64,000 nt of DNA from Bradyrhizobium sp. Ash2021 (GTDB lineage Bacteria > Pseudomonadota > Alphaproteobacteria > Rhizobiales > Xanthobacteraceae). The position numbers and the translations under genes are program-made. The notes beneath the pieces were generated by a model, which saw only the letters and a program-made list of their open reading frames with translations, had not been told where the DNA came from and made no database searches. Location of the stretch: assembly GCF_031202265.1 (NCBI RefSeq), contig NZ_CP100604.1:7236501-7300500 (forward strand), in the 5' to 3' direction. Every line of letters starts with the position of its first letter. Position 1 is the stretch's first letter. This document shows, piece by piece, positions 8,679-17,301 of the stretch.

Positions 8679-9449
8679 ATGCCTTCCGAACCACGCTCAC
8701 CTCGCCTCGCCGTTCTGATCGATGCGGACAATGCTTCGGCAAAGATCGCGGATGGACTGTTCGAGGAGATCGCGAAGATAGGCGAGGCAAGCGTTCGTCG
8801 CATTTATGGCGATTTCTCCGATCCTCGCTCGAAGAGCTGGGCGGAAAAACTGTCCAGATACGCCATCATACCGCAGCAGCAGTTTGCCTATACGACCGGA
8901 AAGAATGCATCCGACATCACGCTGGTCATCGATGCAATGGACCTGCTGCATAGCGGCCGGTTCGACGGATTTTGTCTTGTTTCATCGGACAGCGATTTTA
9001 CCCGCCTCGCCGCCCGCATCCGCGAGCAAGGCGTCGATGTCTTCGGGTTTGGCGAGCAGAAAACCCCGGAGAGCTTTCGGCAGGCCTGCCGAAAATTCGT
9101 GTACACCGAGAATCTGCTCCCCGGCGCGACGAACAACAGGGATGCCGTCCCAACGCCGGAGCCTCTCCAGCCCGTCAGTTCGGCGGCACCCATCATCAAG
9201 AAGGTGATTGAACAGATGGAGAGCGAGGACGGCTGGGTTCCTCTGGGAGAAGTCGGAGGGCGGCTTTCCAACCTCGCCTCCGATTTCGATCCCAGAAGCT
9301 ACGGCTTTCGAAAGTTGAGCGACCTGGTGCGAAGGACGAATTCATTCGAGATCGAACGACCGAAAGGCGGCTTGATGCGCATTCGTATCAAGCCTGCTAC
9401 CGAAGCACCCGCAGAATCGAAGACTCCTGGAAAAGCTGCTCCGACGTGA
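8679..9449 (+). CDS. NYN-domain nuclease with C-terminal OST-HTH/LOTUS domain
   Basis: Cytoplasmic 256-residue protein. Residues 1-140 are a NYN (PIN-like) nuclease domain of the LabA/DUF88 type: VLIDADNAS carries the first acidic pair, ASDITLVIDAMDLL the second, and SSDSDFTRLAARIREQG the third, so all the expected metal-binding Asp residues are present. After a linker (about 150-172) comes a LOTUS/OST-HTH domain: IKKVIEQMESEDGWVPLGEV to GFRKLSDLVRRTNSFEIE. This pair is predicted to bind RNA and cleave it with a metal-dependent active site. It is a single-gene unit; the gap to the helicase is about 106 bases. The specific RNA target is unknown. Confidence 0.85.
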   Translation: MPSEPRSPRLAVLIDADNASAKIADGLFEEIAKIGEASVRRIYGDFSDPRSKSWAEKLSRYAIIPQQQFAYTTGKNASDITLVIDAMDLLHSGRFDGFCLVSSDSDFTRLAARIREQGVDVFGFGEQKTPESFRQACRKFVYTENLLPGATNNRDAVPTPEPLQPVSSAAPIIKKVIEQMESEDGWVPLGEVGGRLSNLASDFDPRSYGFRKLSDLVRRTNSFEIERPKGGLMRIRIKPATEAPAESKTPGKAAPT

Positions 9450-9468
9450 CGCGGCGATCCGCTATGTG

Positions 9469-9490
9469 TCATTCGCGACCGGCTTGAGCC
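9469..9490 (+). repeat. 22-bp direct repeat, copy 1
   Basis: TCATTCGCGACCGGCTTGAG plus CC. An identical copy lies at 10040-10061, so the two flank the small gene at 9564-9767 and most of the following non-coding stretch. The copies diverge just outside the 22 bases. Confidence 0.7.
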
Positions 9491-9563
9491 GGCAGGCTGT
9501 CACCTCGGGCGAAACCGTGGTCGTTCCGCACCGGCCTTACTCCAGCGTCGGTTGTTTCAATGC

Positions 9564-9767
9564 TCACTGAGGCGCGCGTAGTCCGGGGGACGTGATCCAT
9601 TCCTGCATGTGCGCCGCGGTTTCGGCCTGCCGGGCTCTACGCAGTAGTTCGTCCCGCTTGACCCCTGGGGGCGTACCCTGGGCCTCTTTGCGAAGCCGCT
9701 CGGCTTGCTCCGACAAACGCTGGTCTAATGTTGTTGTTTGCTTGAAACGGCGTCGCTGTTGCTGCAT
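9564..9767 (-). CDS. small hypothetical protein, 67 aa
   Basis: Short, strongly charged, probably helical protein (MQQQRRRFKQTTTLDQRL, then SEQAERLRKEA and RDELLRRARQAETAAHMQEW). The ATG at 9767 is chosen; the frame opens further to 9818 but that part (RRTPVALPPASN) lacks the same character. Similar short Arg/Glu/Gln-rich proteins are frequent in bradyrhizobia, as I recall. No domain is recognised. It lies between two 22-bp direct repeats. Confidence 0.55.
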   Translation of the reverse strand: MQQQRRRFKQTTTLDQRLSEQAERLRKEAQGTPPGVKRDELLRRARQAETAAHMQEWITSPGLRAPQ

Positions 9768-10233
9768 GGCGCTACTTCTGTTCGAGGCAGGCGGGAGCGC
9801 GACCGGCGTTCTCCTCACCGATAAAAGCCACGGGAACGTGCGGTGATAGAATTACAATACTCTGCCAGCGCCGCTAGTTCTGTCCACTTGTGCACACAGC
9901 GCAATTAGGCCCCTGCCAAAATCAAACCAGGCTACTGGGGTCGAACAGGCCGTTGCCCGCGGGCTCAACAGGAATAGTTCGGAAACCGAGTCATGAACTC
10001 GGCAGATGTCGTCACGACTTACCGAATGTCGCCGTCGGGTCATTCGCGACCGGCTTGAGCCAGCAGCAAAGTGCGGCCTTGTACCGTCGAAAGCGGAAGT
10101 AAACTTCAGAGCATGAGTGCCGTCGCCATCGGCCGTTTCGCGAGGATGGCGCCGCTGCGCTGGTGATTCAAGATTCAGTGCACCGGCACCGTAATTCCCG
10201 AACGCCGCACGCCGGCATGAAGGATCACATCGT
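9768..10233. other. gene-free stretch between small gene and tetR
   Basis: About 470 bases with no convincing coding frame; short open frames on either strand lack family sequence and ribosome binding sites. It contains the second 22-bp direct repeat and otherwise nothing I can name. Confidence 0.5.
10040..10061 (+). repeat. 22-bp direct repeat, copy 2
   Basis: Identical to 9469-9490. The distance between copies is 571 bases. Could be a trace of a duplicated insertion boundary or part of a dispersed repeat. Confidence 0.7.
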
Positions 10234-10797
10234 TTAGGCCGGCAGGAGACCCGCCGCGCGATAGCTGTCGATCAACGCGTCATAGAGCGAGATATCCGAG
10301 CGGCTCCGCGCCATGAGCTGGGCGCCGGCGACAGCGGCGAAGATGGCGCGAGCCCGCCGTTCGCTTTCCCCGGAACTGACCACGGCCGCAGCGGACAGAA
10401 CCCTGCTCAGCCACGCAACATTGACATCGGCAAAGGTCTGGACCTCCCTCTTCACCGCTTCCGGCAGGTCATCATGTTCGGCAGCCATGAAGCTGCAGAG
10501 GCACATGCGATTATCGCTCTCGAGCGATTTGCGAAAAATATCGGGATACTGCTGCAGGCAGCGGACCGGATCCGAGGTTCCGGCCAACATAGACTCGAGG
10601 TGAGCCGCGGTGTCCTCCCAATAGCGCCTCGCTACTGCCGCGCCCAGATCGGCCTTGCTCGGGAAGTGATAGTAGATGCTAGCTGCCTTGATGCCCACGT
10701 CATCCGCGAGATCGCGGAAATTCAAGCCGCTGTAGCCATGCGCCTGTGCGGTCCTTCTGGCGGCCGCCAGGATGGCCTCCCGAGAACTTGAACTCAT
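10234..10797 (-). CDS. TetR family transcriptional repressor
   Basis: 187-residue one-component regulator. The N-terminal helix-turn-helix is clear: REAILAAARRTAQAHGYSGL, then FRDLADDVGIKAASIYYHFPSKADL, the diagnostic TetR signature. The C-terminal ligand-binding part contains CLCSFMAAEHDDLP, including a Cys pair (MCLC) and ending in a long helix; this resembles the TetR groups that sense electrophiles. It is divergent from the glutathione transferase gene with a 113-base intergenic region holding two similar palindromes and a promoter, so it most likely represses both itself and the transferase. Confidence 0.88.
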   Translation of the reverse strand: MSSSSREAILAAARRTAQAHGYSGLNFRDLADDVGIKAASIYYHFPSKADLGAAVARRYWEDTAAHLESMLAGTSDPVRCLQQYPDIFRKSLESDNRMCLCSFMAAEHDDLPEAVKREVQTFADVNVAWLSRVLSAAAVVSSGESERRARAIFAAVAGAQLMARSRSDISLYDALIDSYRAAGLLPA

Positions 10798-10825
10798 CTC
10801 ACTGCCTCACCGCTTCGTAGCCAAC

Positions 10826-10843
10826 CTACCAAGTGACAGATAG
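10826..10843. promoter_or_regulatory. putative TetR operator O1
   Basis: CTACC-AAGTGACA-GATAG, an imperfect palindrome nearly identical to O2 at 10880. It lies upstream of the -35 of the transferase promoter and 29 bases before the tetR start codon. Confidence 0.65.
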
Positions 10844-10846
10844 GCG

Positions 10847-10875
10847 TTGACCGGGCAAGTTTGAAGCTCTATATG
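10847..10875 (+). promoter_or_regulatory. putative sigma-70 promoter for the glutathione transferase gene
   Basis: TTGACC at 10847-10852 and TATATG at 10870-10875 with a 17-base spacer. The predicted start of transcription falls at about 10882, inside operator O2, giving a short leader with AAGGA at 10902-10906 before the ATG. Placement between O1 and O2 suits repression by the adjacent TetR protein. Confidence 0.65.
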
Positions 10876-10879
10876 TAGA

Positions 10880-10897
10880 CTACCAAGTGGCAGGTAG
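10880..10897. promoter_or_regulatory. putative TetR operator O2
   Basis: CTACC-AAGTGGCA-GGTAG, a perfect 5-base inverted repeat around an 8-base centre that overlaps the predicted transcription start of the transferase gene. Shares 16 of 18 bases with O1. Confidence 0.7.
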
Positions 10898-10910
10898 ACA
10901 AAAGGAAATA

Positions 10911-11570
10911 ATGATGAAGATTTACGATTGGCCCACCGGCCCTTATCCGGCTCGCGTCCGCATTGCCTTGGCCGAGAAGAACCTGCAGCCGCGCGTCCAG
11001 TTTGTGTCGGTCGATCTCTGGAAAGGCCAGCACAAGAAGCCCGAATTCCTCGCCAAGAACTACTCAGGCACGCTGCCGGTGCTCGAACTCGACGACGGGA
11101 CCTTCATTGGCGAATGCACGGCCATTACCGAGTATCTTGACGCGCTCGATGGCGCTCCCACACTCACCGGCACGACACCGCGCGAAAAGGGCGTGATCCA
11201 CATGATGAGCAAGCGCGCCGAGTTGGAGCTGCTCGACGCCATCAGTGTTTATTTCCACCACGCCACACCGGGGCTTGGACCCGACGTCGAGATTTATCAG
11301 AACGCCGAGTGGGGGTTCCGTCAGCGCGACAAAGCCCTCAAGGGCATGCACTACTTCGATGGCATTCTAAAGCGACAGCCGTTCGTCGCCGGTGAGGCCT
11401 TCTCGATGGCCGACATCACGGTCATCGGCGGTTTGATCTTTGCGGGGCTCGTGGAGCTGCCGGTGCCTGCGGAATGCGAGGCTCTTCAAGCCTGGTACGC
11501 AAGGATGCAGCAGCGTCCCAGCGTAAAGAACCGGGTGACGATGTCAGAACCGGCCGAGGGCTCCGTTTGA
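10911..11570 (+). CDS. glutathione S-transferase family protein
   Basis: Cytosolic GST of 219 residues. The N-terminal thioredoxin-like domain is visible as KIYDWPTGPYPARVRIALAEK and YSGTLPVLELDDGTFIGECTAITEYLD, where LPVLELDDG is the cis-Pro/glutathione-binding loop and E-C-T-A-I corresponds to the Glu-Ser binding pair. The helical C-terminal domain follows, with the N-capping-type motif FSMADITVIGGL near residue 160. The start is ATG at 10911 or 10914; AAGGA at 10902 fits both. Divergent from tetR and under a promoter flanked by two TetR operators, so probably induced by a toxic electrophile that the enzyme conjugates. Confidence 0.9.
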   Translation: MMKIYDWPTGPYPARVRIALAEKNLQPRVQFVSVDLWKGQHKKPEFLAKNYSGTLPVLELDDGTFIGECTAITEYLDALDGAPTLTGTTPREKGVIHMMSKRAELELLDAISVYFHHATPGLGPDVEIYQNAEWGFRQRDKALKGMHYFDGILKRQPFVAGEAFSMADITVIGGLIFAGLVELPVPAECEALQAWYARMQQRPSVKNRVTMSEPAEGSV

Positions 11571-11582
11571 AATCGACTGCGG

Positions 11583-11610
11583 CGCGCCATCGTCCAACGG
11601 CGATGGCGCG
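11583..11610. terminator. hairpin between convergent genes
   Basis: CGCGCCATCG paired with CGATGGCGCG, a perfect 10-bp stem, in the 42-base gap between the GST gene and the convergent oxidoreductase gene. No clear T-run follows on either strand, so termination efficiency is uncertain. Confidence 0.55.
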
Positions 11611-11612
11611 TG

Positions 11613-12677
11613 TTATGGCGCGCCGGATCCGCCCGCCACGATCTTCTCGTTCAATTTTTGATCGACGGTCTGGACCGTGCGGTCGATCTCGGCACTGGGC
11701 ACGCCGAGCTGATCCGAAACCAGCTTCACCAGCAGGTCGACCCGCTCGATGAACGGCGCGCCACTGGCCACCGCGCGGGCCGCCGATGAGGGCTTGAGGA
11801 GGCTTTCCGCCGCTTTGGCATATTTTGCGAAAGGAACCTGATCCGTCGGGTCGGCCCCCAGACGCCGCGCGATGGCGTCGACATGGTCATAGATCGATTG
11901 CGAGAGCTTCAGATCGCCGTGCACGGCGTCGCGGATTGACTGCGGCTCGTGCAGCGTGATGCAGCGGTAATTCCCGGTCAGCAGCATCGACCATTTGGCC
12001 AGCGGGACGAACAGCGAATCGAACACCTTGAGTTTTACCGGAACGTCCTGGCCGTCCAGCTTGACCGCGTCGATGTCCGCTTCCAGCTCCCGCAGCACCT
12101 TGTTGTGTTGTTCATCGGAAAACGTCGCTGCCTTGAAGTTTGTCGGCAGGCCGACATGAAGGACGTTCGCCGCCTCTTCCGGCGGGCGGAAAGCCTGCGG
12201 ATCAGGCGAGCACAGCGACACCAGTCCCGGCTTGAACCGTTCCCATACCTGGGCATTGGTGTAGGCCTCCTCCAGATCCATTTCCGCCAATGCGGGGATC
12301 CGCTTGAGATAGGGCAAGGGCGGCATGTTCATGATCGAAAGACAAGGCAGCTTCGCCTCGGCGATCTTGATCATCAGAACCCGGATCGAATGGTTGGTGT
12401 ATTGCGGCTCCTGCATGGCAAGACCAACCAGATCGTAACGGGAAAGATCGACGTCGGCGGGCGTGACCGCGTCTAATTTGCCAGGCAGATCGCGCGAAAA
12501 AATCGCCCGGTGCATCGCCTCGTCACGCAGCTTGATGCGAACCTCGGTTCCGTCGCGATTGATGAGTTCTGCAGTCTTCTTCCGACAAACCAGAGTCACG
12601 TTGTGACCCGCCATCAGCAGCTTTGTCGCCAGCAATGAGCCATACGAGGCTCCCAGAATCAGAATGTTACGCGCCAT
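11613..12677 (-). CDS. ketopantoate reductase-like NAD(P)-binding protein
   Basis: 354-residue cytoplasmic protein that begins with a Rossmann nucleotide-binding fold (ARNILILGASYGSLLATKLL, with G-A-S-Y-G-S at residues 9-14) followed by GHNVTLVCRK, the pattern of PanE/ApbA ketopantoate reductases. The rest (LVGLAMQEPQYTN, MNMPPLPYLKRIPAL, KWSMLLTGNYRCI) does not match PanE closely, and the protein is longer than the roughly 300 residues of PanE. It is best called an ApbA-like oxidoreductase of unknown substrate. The C-terminal half is helical. It is convergent with the GST gene and followed upstream by a long gene-free stretch. Confidence 0.7.
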   Translation of the reverse strand: MARNILILGASYGSLLATKLLMAGHNVTLVCRKKTAELINRDGTEVRIKLRDEAMHRAIFSRDLPGKLDAVTPADVDLSRYDLVGLAMQEPQYTNHSIRVLMIKIAEAKLPCLSIMNMPPLPYLKRIPALAEMDLEEAYTNAQVWERFKPGLVSLCSPDPQAFRPPEEAANVLHVGLPTNFKAATFSDEQHNKVLRELEADIDAVKLDGQDVPVKLKVFDSLFVPLAKWSMLLTGNYRCITLHEPQSIRDAVHGDLKLSQSIYDHVDAIARRLGADPTDQVPFAKYAKAAESLLKPSSAARAVASGAPFIERVDLLVKLVSDQLGVPSAEIDRTVQTVDQKLNEKIVAGGSGAP

Positions 12678-12872
12678 ACTCTCTCAGCCTCTCCCACGCC
12701 CTCAAGCCGAGCGTAAGCAATGTTCGTGGAACGCCAAAGCCTGCGAAACGTCCGCTTTGCCCAGAAATCACGGACCACGTCAAGGCCAACATCGTCGGCC
12801 TGACGGAATTGCCCGCGCGCGCCCACGCGGCAGCGTGACGCCATCGTTCGGCGCATCAAATCACCCCGTGAT

Positions 12873-12965
12873 TTTGCCCGACGGGCAAATCACTTGCCGA
12901 TTGTCGAAATCCCTTGTCCACCCCCTCGTGCAAAAATATTTCGCTTCACCCCGACGGGCAAATCA
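12873..12965. repeat. two copies of a TTTGCCCG/CGGGCAAA palindromic motif
   Basis: CCCGACGGGCAAATCA occurs at 12877-12892 and again at 12950-12965. The first copy forms a perfect 8-bp inverted repeat (12873-12880 with 12882-12889) around a single A. No gene is close enough to make these obvious terminators. Confidence 0.6.
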
Positions 12966-12979
12966 AGGGCATAACTCCG

Positions 12980-13490
12980 CCCGTCTCACCCAAATGAGGG
13001 GCGGCTCGCGATCGTCACGAAACGCGCGGTGGGATGCGGTGGACGCGGCAGCGTCGGGCGCGCAAGTGTGTTCGCAGGGCGGTTTCCGTGAGCGAGCACC
13101 AGCGCGCAGGACGAACGGCGCTTCAACGCCTTCGCCAAGACTTCGGCAGGCCGCACACGGCCGGTCGGAGCGTTTGGTGAGGTCGCTGCGTACGGCGAAG
13201 TCGTGTGGTCCTGGCATCCGTTGCTGATGTCAAGTCCGCGGAGGTTTTGCGAGCCCCAACCGGGACGAGCAAAACCGTCAATCCGCGCGACGACGGTGAC
13301 AAAAGGAATTCGTCGCCGGGGAGAGCACGAAGGAAACCGTTAAAACCATTGCGCGGGGAAAGCCGGGTGATTTCCGGAATACTCGTGGTGACTACCGTGT
13401 GCTTACTACCAATGCACACGGGCCGCGGGTGCTCCGGGCACCCAGCTTTCCCTGCGCCCTCTGCTTTTCGAGGGTAACGAATTTGCACAA
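12980..13490. repeat. probable long interspersed repeat of bradyrhizobia, non-coding
   Basis: About 500 bases without a gene. The stretch from GAGGGGCGGCTCGCGATC to CTTTCCCTGCGCCCTCTGC, including CGTGTGGTCCTGGCATCCG and GAAGGAAACCGTTAAAACCA, matches my memory of a sequence found many times in Bradyrhizobium and Rhodopseudomonas genomes, where it is often mis-annotated as several short proteins. Several short frames are open on both strands, none with a ribosome binding site or protein-like composition. Identity as a repeat family rests on memory, since no second copy lies in this window. Confidence 0.5.
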
Positions 13491-13533
13491 CTCGGGCGCA
13501 TCGTGTCGCGAGAAAGAGCGCCTATGTCTAATC

Positions 13534-13692
13534 CGTCATCCCCGCGCAACGGCTTTGCCGTTGTCGCTGGAGGTGCGAGCCTCTTGGGCGAGCCTCGAAG
13601 GATGACAGCCACGGTGCTTGCGGCCCATCCTTCGAGGCTCGCCGCGCTCGCACCTCCCGAGTGAGCGCAAGTGCGCTCATCCGGGGATGACG
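13534..13692. repeat. compound palindromic repeat (family D)
   Basis: Begins CGTCATCCCCG and ends CGGGGATGACG, with an inner pair GCGAGCCTCGAAGGATGACA / CATCCTTCGAGGCTCGCC and GGAGGTGCGAGC / GCTCGCACCTCC. Folds into a long stem. Lies about 200 bases upstream of the OmpA-like gene. Confidence 0.8.
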
Positions 13693-13902
13693 GCGAGAGT
13701 GTTGAGGCTCTTTGAAAACTGAATCAGACACCTGTGCGTGCCGTCAGCCTTGGCGTGGCGAGCAAAGGCCCGCGGCGTCAGCCGCCAATTTCCGCTAGCT
13801 GGAAGCGGCCACGTTCGCGGACGCGGCAACCCCGACTTTTAGTCCCGTACCGTGGCGCTGGAGCCCTTGACCACCGGCGACTTCATCGTATCAGATGAAG
13901 CC

Positions 13903-14898
13903 ATGATCCGGGGTCTGCCGACATTGTTGGTCCTTCTGCTCGCCGCGCCGTCATTGGCGGCGGCGCAGACGATCAGTTTCGGCGATGCCGCCGCGACGCT
14001 GGGCAAGAGCTGCGGGGCGGACCTCGACGCCAATTGCCGCGGCGTCAATCTGGATTCCAACCGCACCAAGGATTGCCTCTACAAGAACCAGGATACCATG
14101 TCGGCCCAATGCAAGGCCGACTATCCCGGCGCGCTCGACGCGATCCAGAAACACATTGCGGCGCGCGCCAATGTCGGGCGGCAATGCGAGTACGAAATCG
14201 TCAAGAAGTGCAGCGGCAAGGCCAAGGAAGCCGCAAAATCCATCACCTGCCTGCTGGGCATCAGCAACCTCACCGCCCGATGCAACCAGGCGATCGGCGA
14301 CGCCGGATACAAGGCCGAGGGCGACTTCGTCACCCAGCTCGGCGGCCTGGAGACGCCGCCGGATCTGAATCTTGTGACGCTGCGCCAGCAAACAGCCGAG
14401 CGATCGAAATCACGGGCCAAGAACGAGCCGCCGCCGCAGAAGCGGCCGCCGATCGCCCCCGAGCTGACCAAGCTGCCGGGTTTCAGCGTCGACATCCAGT
14501 TCGATACCGACACGCCGATCGTCCGGCCGGAATCCTATCAGACGATTGGGCGGATAGCCGACGCGCTGGTCAATTCGACGCTGCTGCCCTACGAATTCCT
14601 GATCGTCGGCCATATCGAATCGACCGGCCGGCGCGACAACAACGTGCTTCTCAGCCAGCGAAGGGCCGATGCGGTCCGCGACATCCTGGTCAACACCTTC
14701 AAGATCTCGTCGAAGCGACTGCAGGCCGTGGGATTGGGCGAGGAACAATTGCTCGACCCGGCCCGTCCCAACGCCCCCGCCAACAACCTGACGCAGATCA
14801 TGACGGTGGCGAAAATGCCTGAGCAGAGCGAGCAGCCCAAGGCAGCGGCGGCAAAAGGCTCGGCATCGGCTGCTAAAAAGCCGGCGAAAAAGAGATAA
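13903..14898 (+). CDS. exported Cys-rich protein with C-terminal OmpA-like domain
   Basis: 331-residue envelope protein. The start at 13903 gives a clear signal peptide (MIRGLPTLLVLLLAAPSLAAAQ). The mature N-terminal half (about 25-140) contains eight or more Cys residues in a repeating pattern (GKSCGADLDANCRG, KDCLYKNQD, QCKADYPGA, QCEYEIVKKCSG, CLLGISN), resembling the Cys-rich Golgi-apparatus-type repeat seen in bacterial secreted proteins. After a Pro-rich linker (about 190) the C-terminal domain is OmpA-like: VDIQFDTDTPIVRPESY, then LIVGHIESTGRRDNNVLLSQRRADAVRDIL, the peptidoglycan-binding motif. The tail is Ala/Lys-rich. Probably anchors a disulfide-bonded domain to the cell wall. An upstream GTG-type extension to 13852 lacks a signal and is not favoured. 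Confidence 0.82.
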   Translation: MIRGLPTLLVLLLAAPSLAAAQTISFGDAAATLGKSCGADLDANCRGVNLDSNRTKDCLYKNQDTMSAQCKADYPGALDAIQKHIAARANVGRQCEYEIVKKCSGKAKEAAKSITCLLGISNLTARCNQAIGDAGYKAEGDFVTQLGGLETPPDLNLVTLRQQTAERSKSRAKNEPPPQKRPPIAPELTKLPGFSVDIQFDTDTPIVRPESYQTIGRIADALVNSTLLPYEFLIVGHIESTGRRDNNVLLSQRRADAVRDILVNTFKISSKRLQAVGLGEEQLLDPARPNAPANNLTQIMTVAKMPEQSEQPKAAAAKGSASAAKKPAKKR

Positions 14899-15022
14899 TA
14901 ATTTTTTCGGCTGATTGCGGAACCCGCTTCAGGCCCCTATCTGCTGCTGACCCCCTGTCCCGTCCGGGCCACACTGCCGCGTCATCGTTTCCGGCATCTT
15001 CCAGTCACATCATCAAGCCGCC

Positions 15023-15942
<920 letters not shown>

Positions 15943-15946
<4 letters not shown>

Positions 15947-16704
15947 ATTTCCAGGCGATCCGCGCGATCTATCTGTTCGAAATGGCGCGCACCTGGCGCA
16001 CGCTGCTGCAAAGCATCGTCTCGCCGGTGGTATCGACCTCGCTGTATTTCGTGGTGTTCGGTGCGGCGATCGGCTCGCGCATCACTTCGGTCGAAGGCGT
16101 CAGCTACGGCACCTTCATCGTGCCGGGGCTGGTGATGCTGTCGGTGCTGACGCAGAGCATCGCCAACGCCTCGTTCGGCATCTATTTTCCGAAATTCGTC
16201 GGCACGATCTACGAATTGCTGTCGGCGCCGATCTCCTATTTCGAGATCGTGCTCGGCTATGTCGGCGCCGCCGCCACCAAATCGATCATCCTCGGCCTCA
16301 TCATCCTCGCCACCGCCGGGCTGTTCGTGCCGCTGCAGATCCATCACCCGATCTGGATGCTGACCTTCCTGGTGCTGACGGCGGTGACTTTCAGCCTGTT
16401 CGGTTTCATCATCGGCATCTGGGCCGACGGTTTTGAGAAGCTGCAGATGATCCCGATGTTGGTAGTGACGCCGCTGACGTTTTTGGGTGGCAGCTTCTAT
16501 TCGGTGAACATGCTGCCATCAGGCTGGCGCACCATCACCTTGCTCAACCCCGTGGTCTATCTGATCTCGGGCTTCCGCTGGAGCTTTTACGAGATCGCCG
16601 ATGTCAGCGTGACCTTGAGCCTCGGCATGACGGTGGGCTTTCTCGTCGTTTGCATGACCATCGTGTGGTGGATCTTCAAGACCGGCTACCGGCTGAAGAA
16701 CTGA
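15943..16704 (+). CDS. ABC-2 type exporter, permease subunit
   Basis: 253-residue inner-membrane protein with about six hydrophobic helices. It starts [20 protein letters not shown] and includes [15 protein letters not shown] and the family signature [20 protein letters not shown] followed by [12 protein letters not shown], a pattern strongly characteristic of ABC-2 permeases of the YadH/NodJ type. It is coupled to the ATPase by a 4-base overlap and its stop codon sits in a hairpin shared with the convergent downstream gene. Confidence 0.92.
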
Positions 16705-16721
16705 CGCGCAAATCGCGTCAG
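16701..16721. terminator. hairpin at the convergent junction
   Basis: CTGACGCG-CAAAT-CGCGTCAG, a perfect 8-bp stem that contains the permease stop codon on one strand and the glycine-zipper gene stop on the other. No T-run is evident. Confidence 0.5.
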
Positions 16722-17038
16722 CGATAACAGCGGAAGTGGCCGTGGCGATTGTAATAGCCCCGGCAGCGATAGCCATGATCGGATATGCCGAACACGCCCT
16801 TGACCGCGCCCATGGCACCGCCGACGCCGGCGCCGACCGCGCCGCCGACCACACCACCCACCGGGCCGGCGATCCGGTTGCCCTCGTACGAACCTTCCCG
16901 GGCGCCGCGCACGATGCCCTGCGCATGCCCGGCAAAGGGCATCGCCAGCAGCGCGAGCATGATGGCGGCGGCCGCGAGCATCAGCCGCACGGGAAGGCCA
17001 GCAGCAAGCGCTGCCGTCTTAACCTTGGTTTTGTTCAT
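16718..17038 (-). CDS. small glycine-zipper exported or membrane protein, 106 aa
   Basis: Begins with basic residues and a long hydrophobic segment (LMLAAAAIMLALLAMPFAGHAQG) that reads as a signal peptide cut near HAQ. The mature part contains a glycine zipper (GPVGGVVGGAVGAGVGGAMGAVKGVFG) as in outer-membrane lipoprotein-like SlyB/YMGG proteins, and an aromatic Cys-containing tail (RCRGYYNRHGHFRCYR). Function unknown; probably envelope located. Confidence 0.75.
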   Translation of the reverse strand: MNKTKVKTAALAAGLPVRLMLAAAAIMLALLAMPFAGHAQGIVRGAREGSYEGNRIAGPVGGVVGGAVGAGVGGAMGAVKGVFGISDHGYRCRGYYNRHGHFRCYR

Positions 17039-17301
17039 CCGGATTCCTTAAATTCCGCGGCAATCGCGTCGTGAGGCGGGATTCTGAAACGGCCTTGGGG
17101 CCAAATCGTTGCGCATCTGTGACGAATTCGAGTCGCGGGCCCGTCACCACTCGCGAAAAAGTCAGGATGTCGGATTAACGATCAGGTTGCGTGCCACTGG
17201 AACCGGAGCCGGATTCCGGCCATATTAAATGCCGGGGGACGGAGAGCCGCGGTACTGCAATCAGGTGCCTAAGTCAAAGAGGCCTGGAGGCCATAGGTAA
17301 A

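Noticed and set aside
12980..13490. Short putative proteins in the gene-free island
   Set aside because: Frames are open on several strands at once with Arg/Ser-rich composition, typical of translated non-coding repeat DNA.
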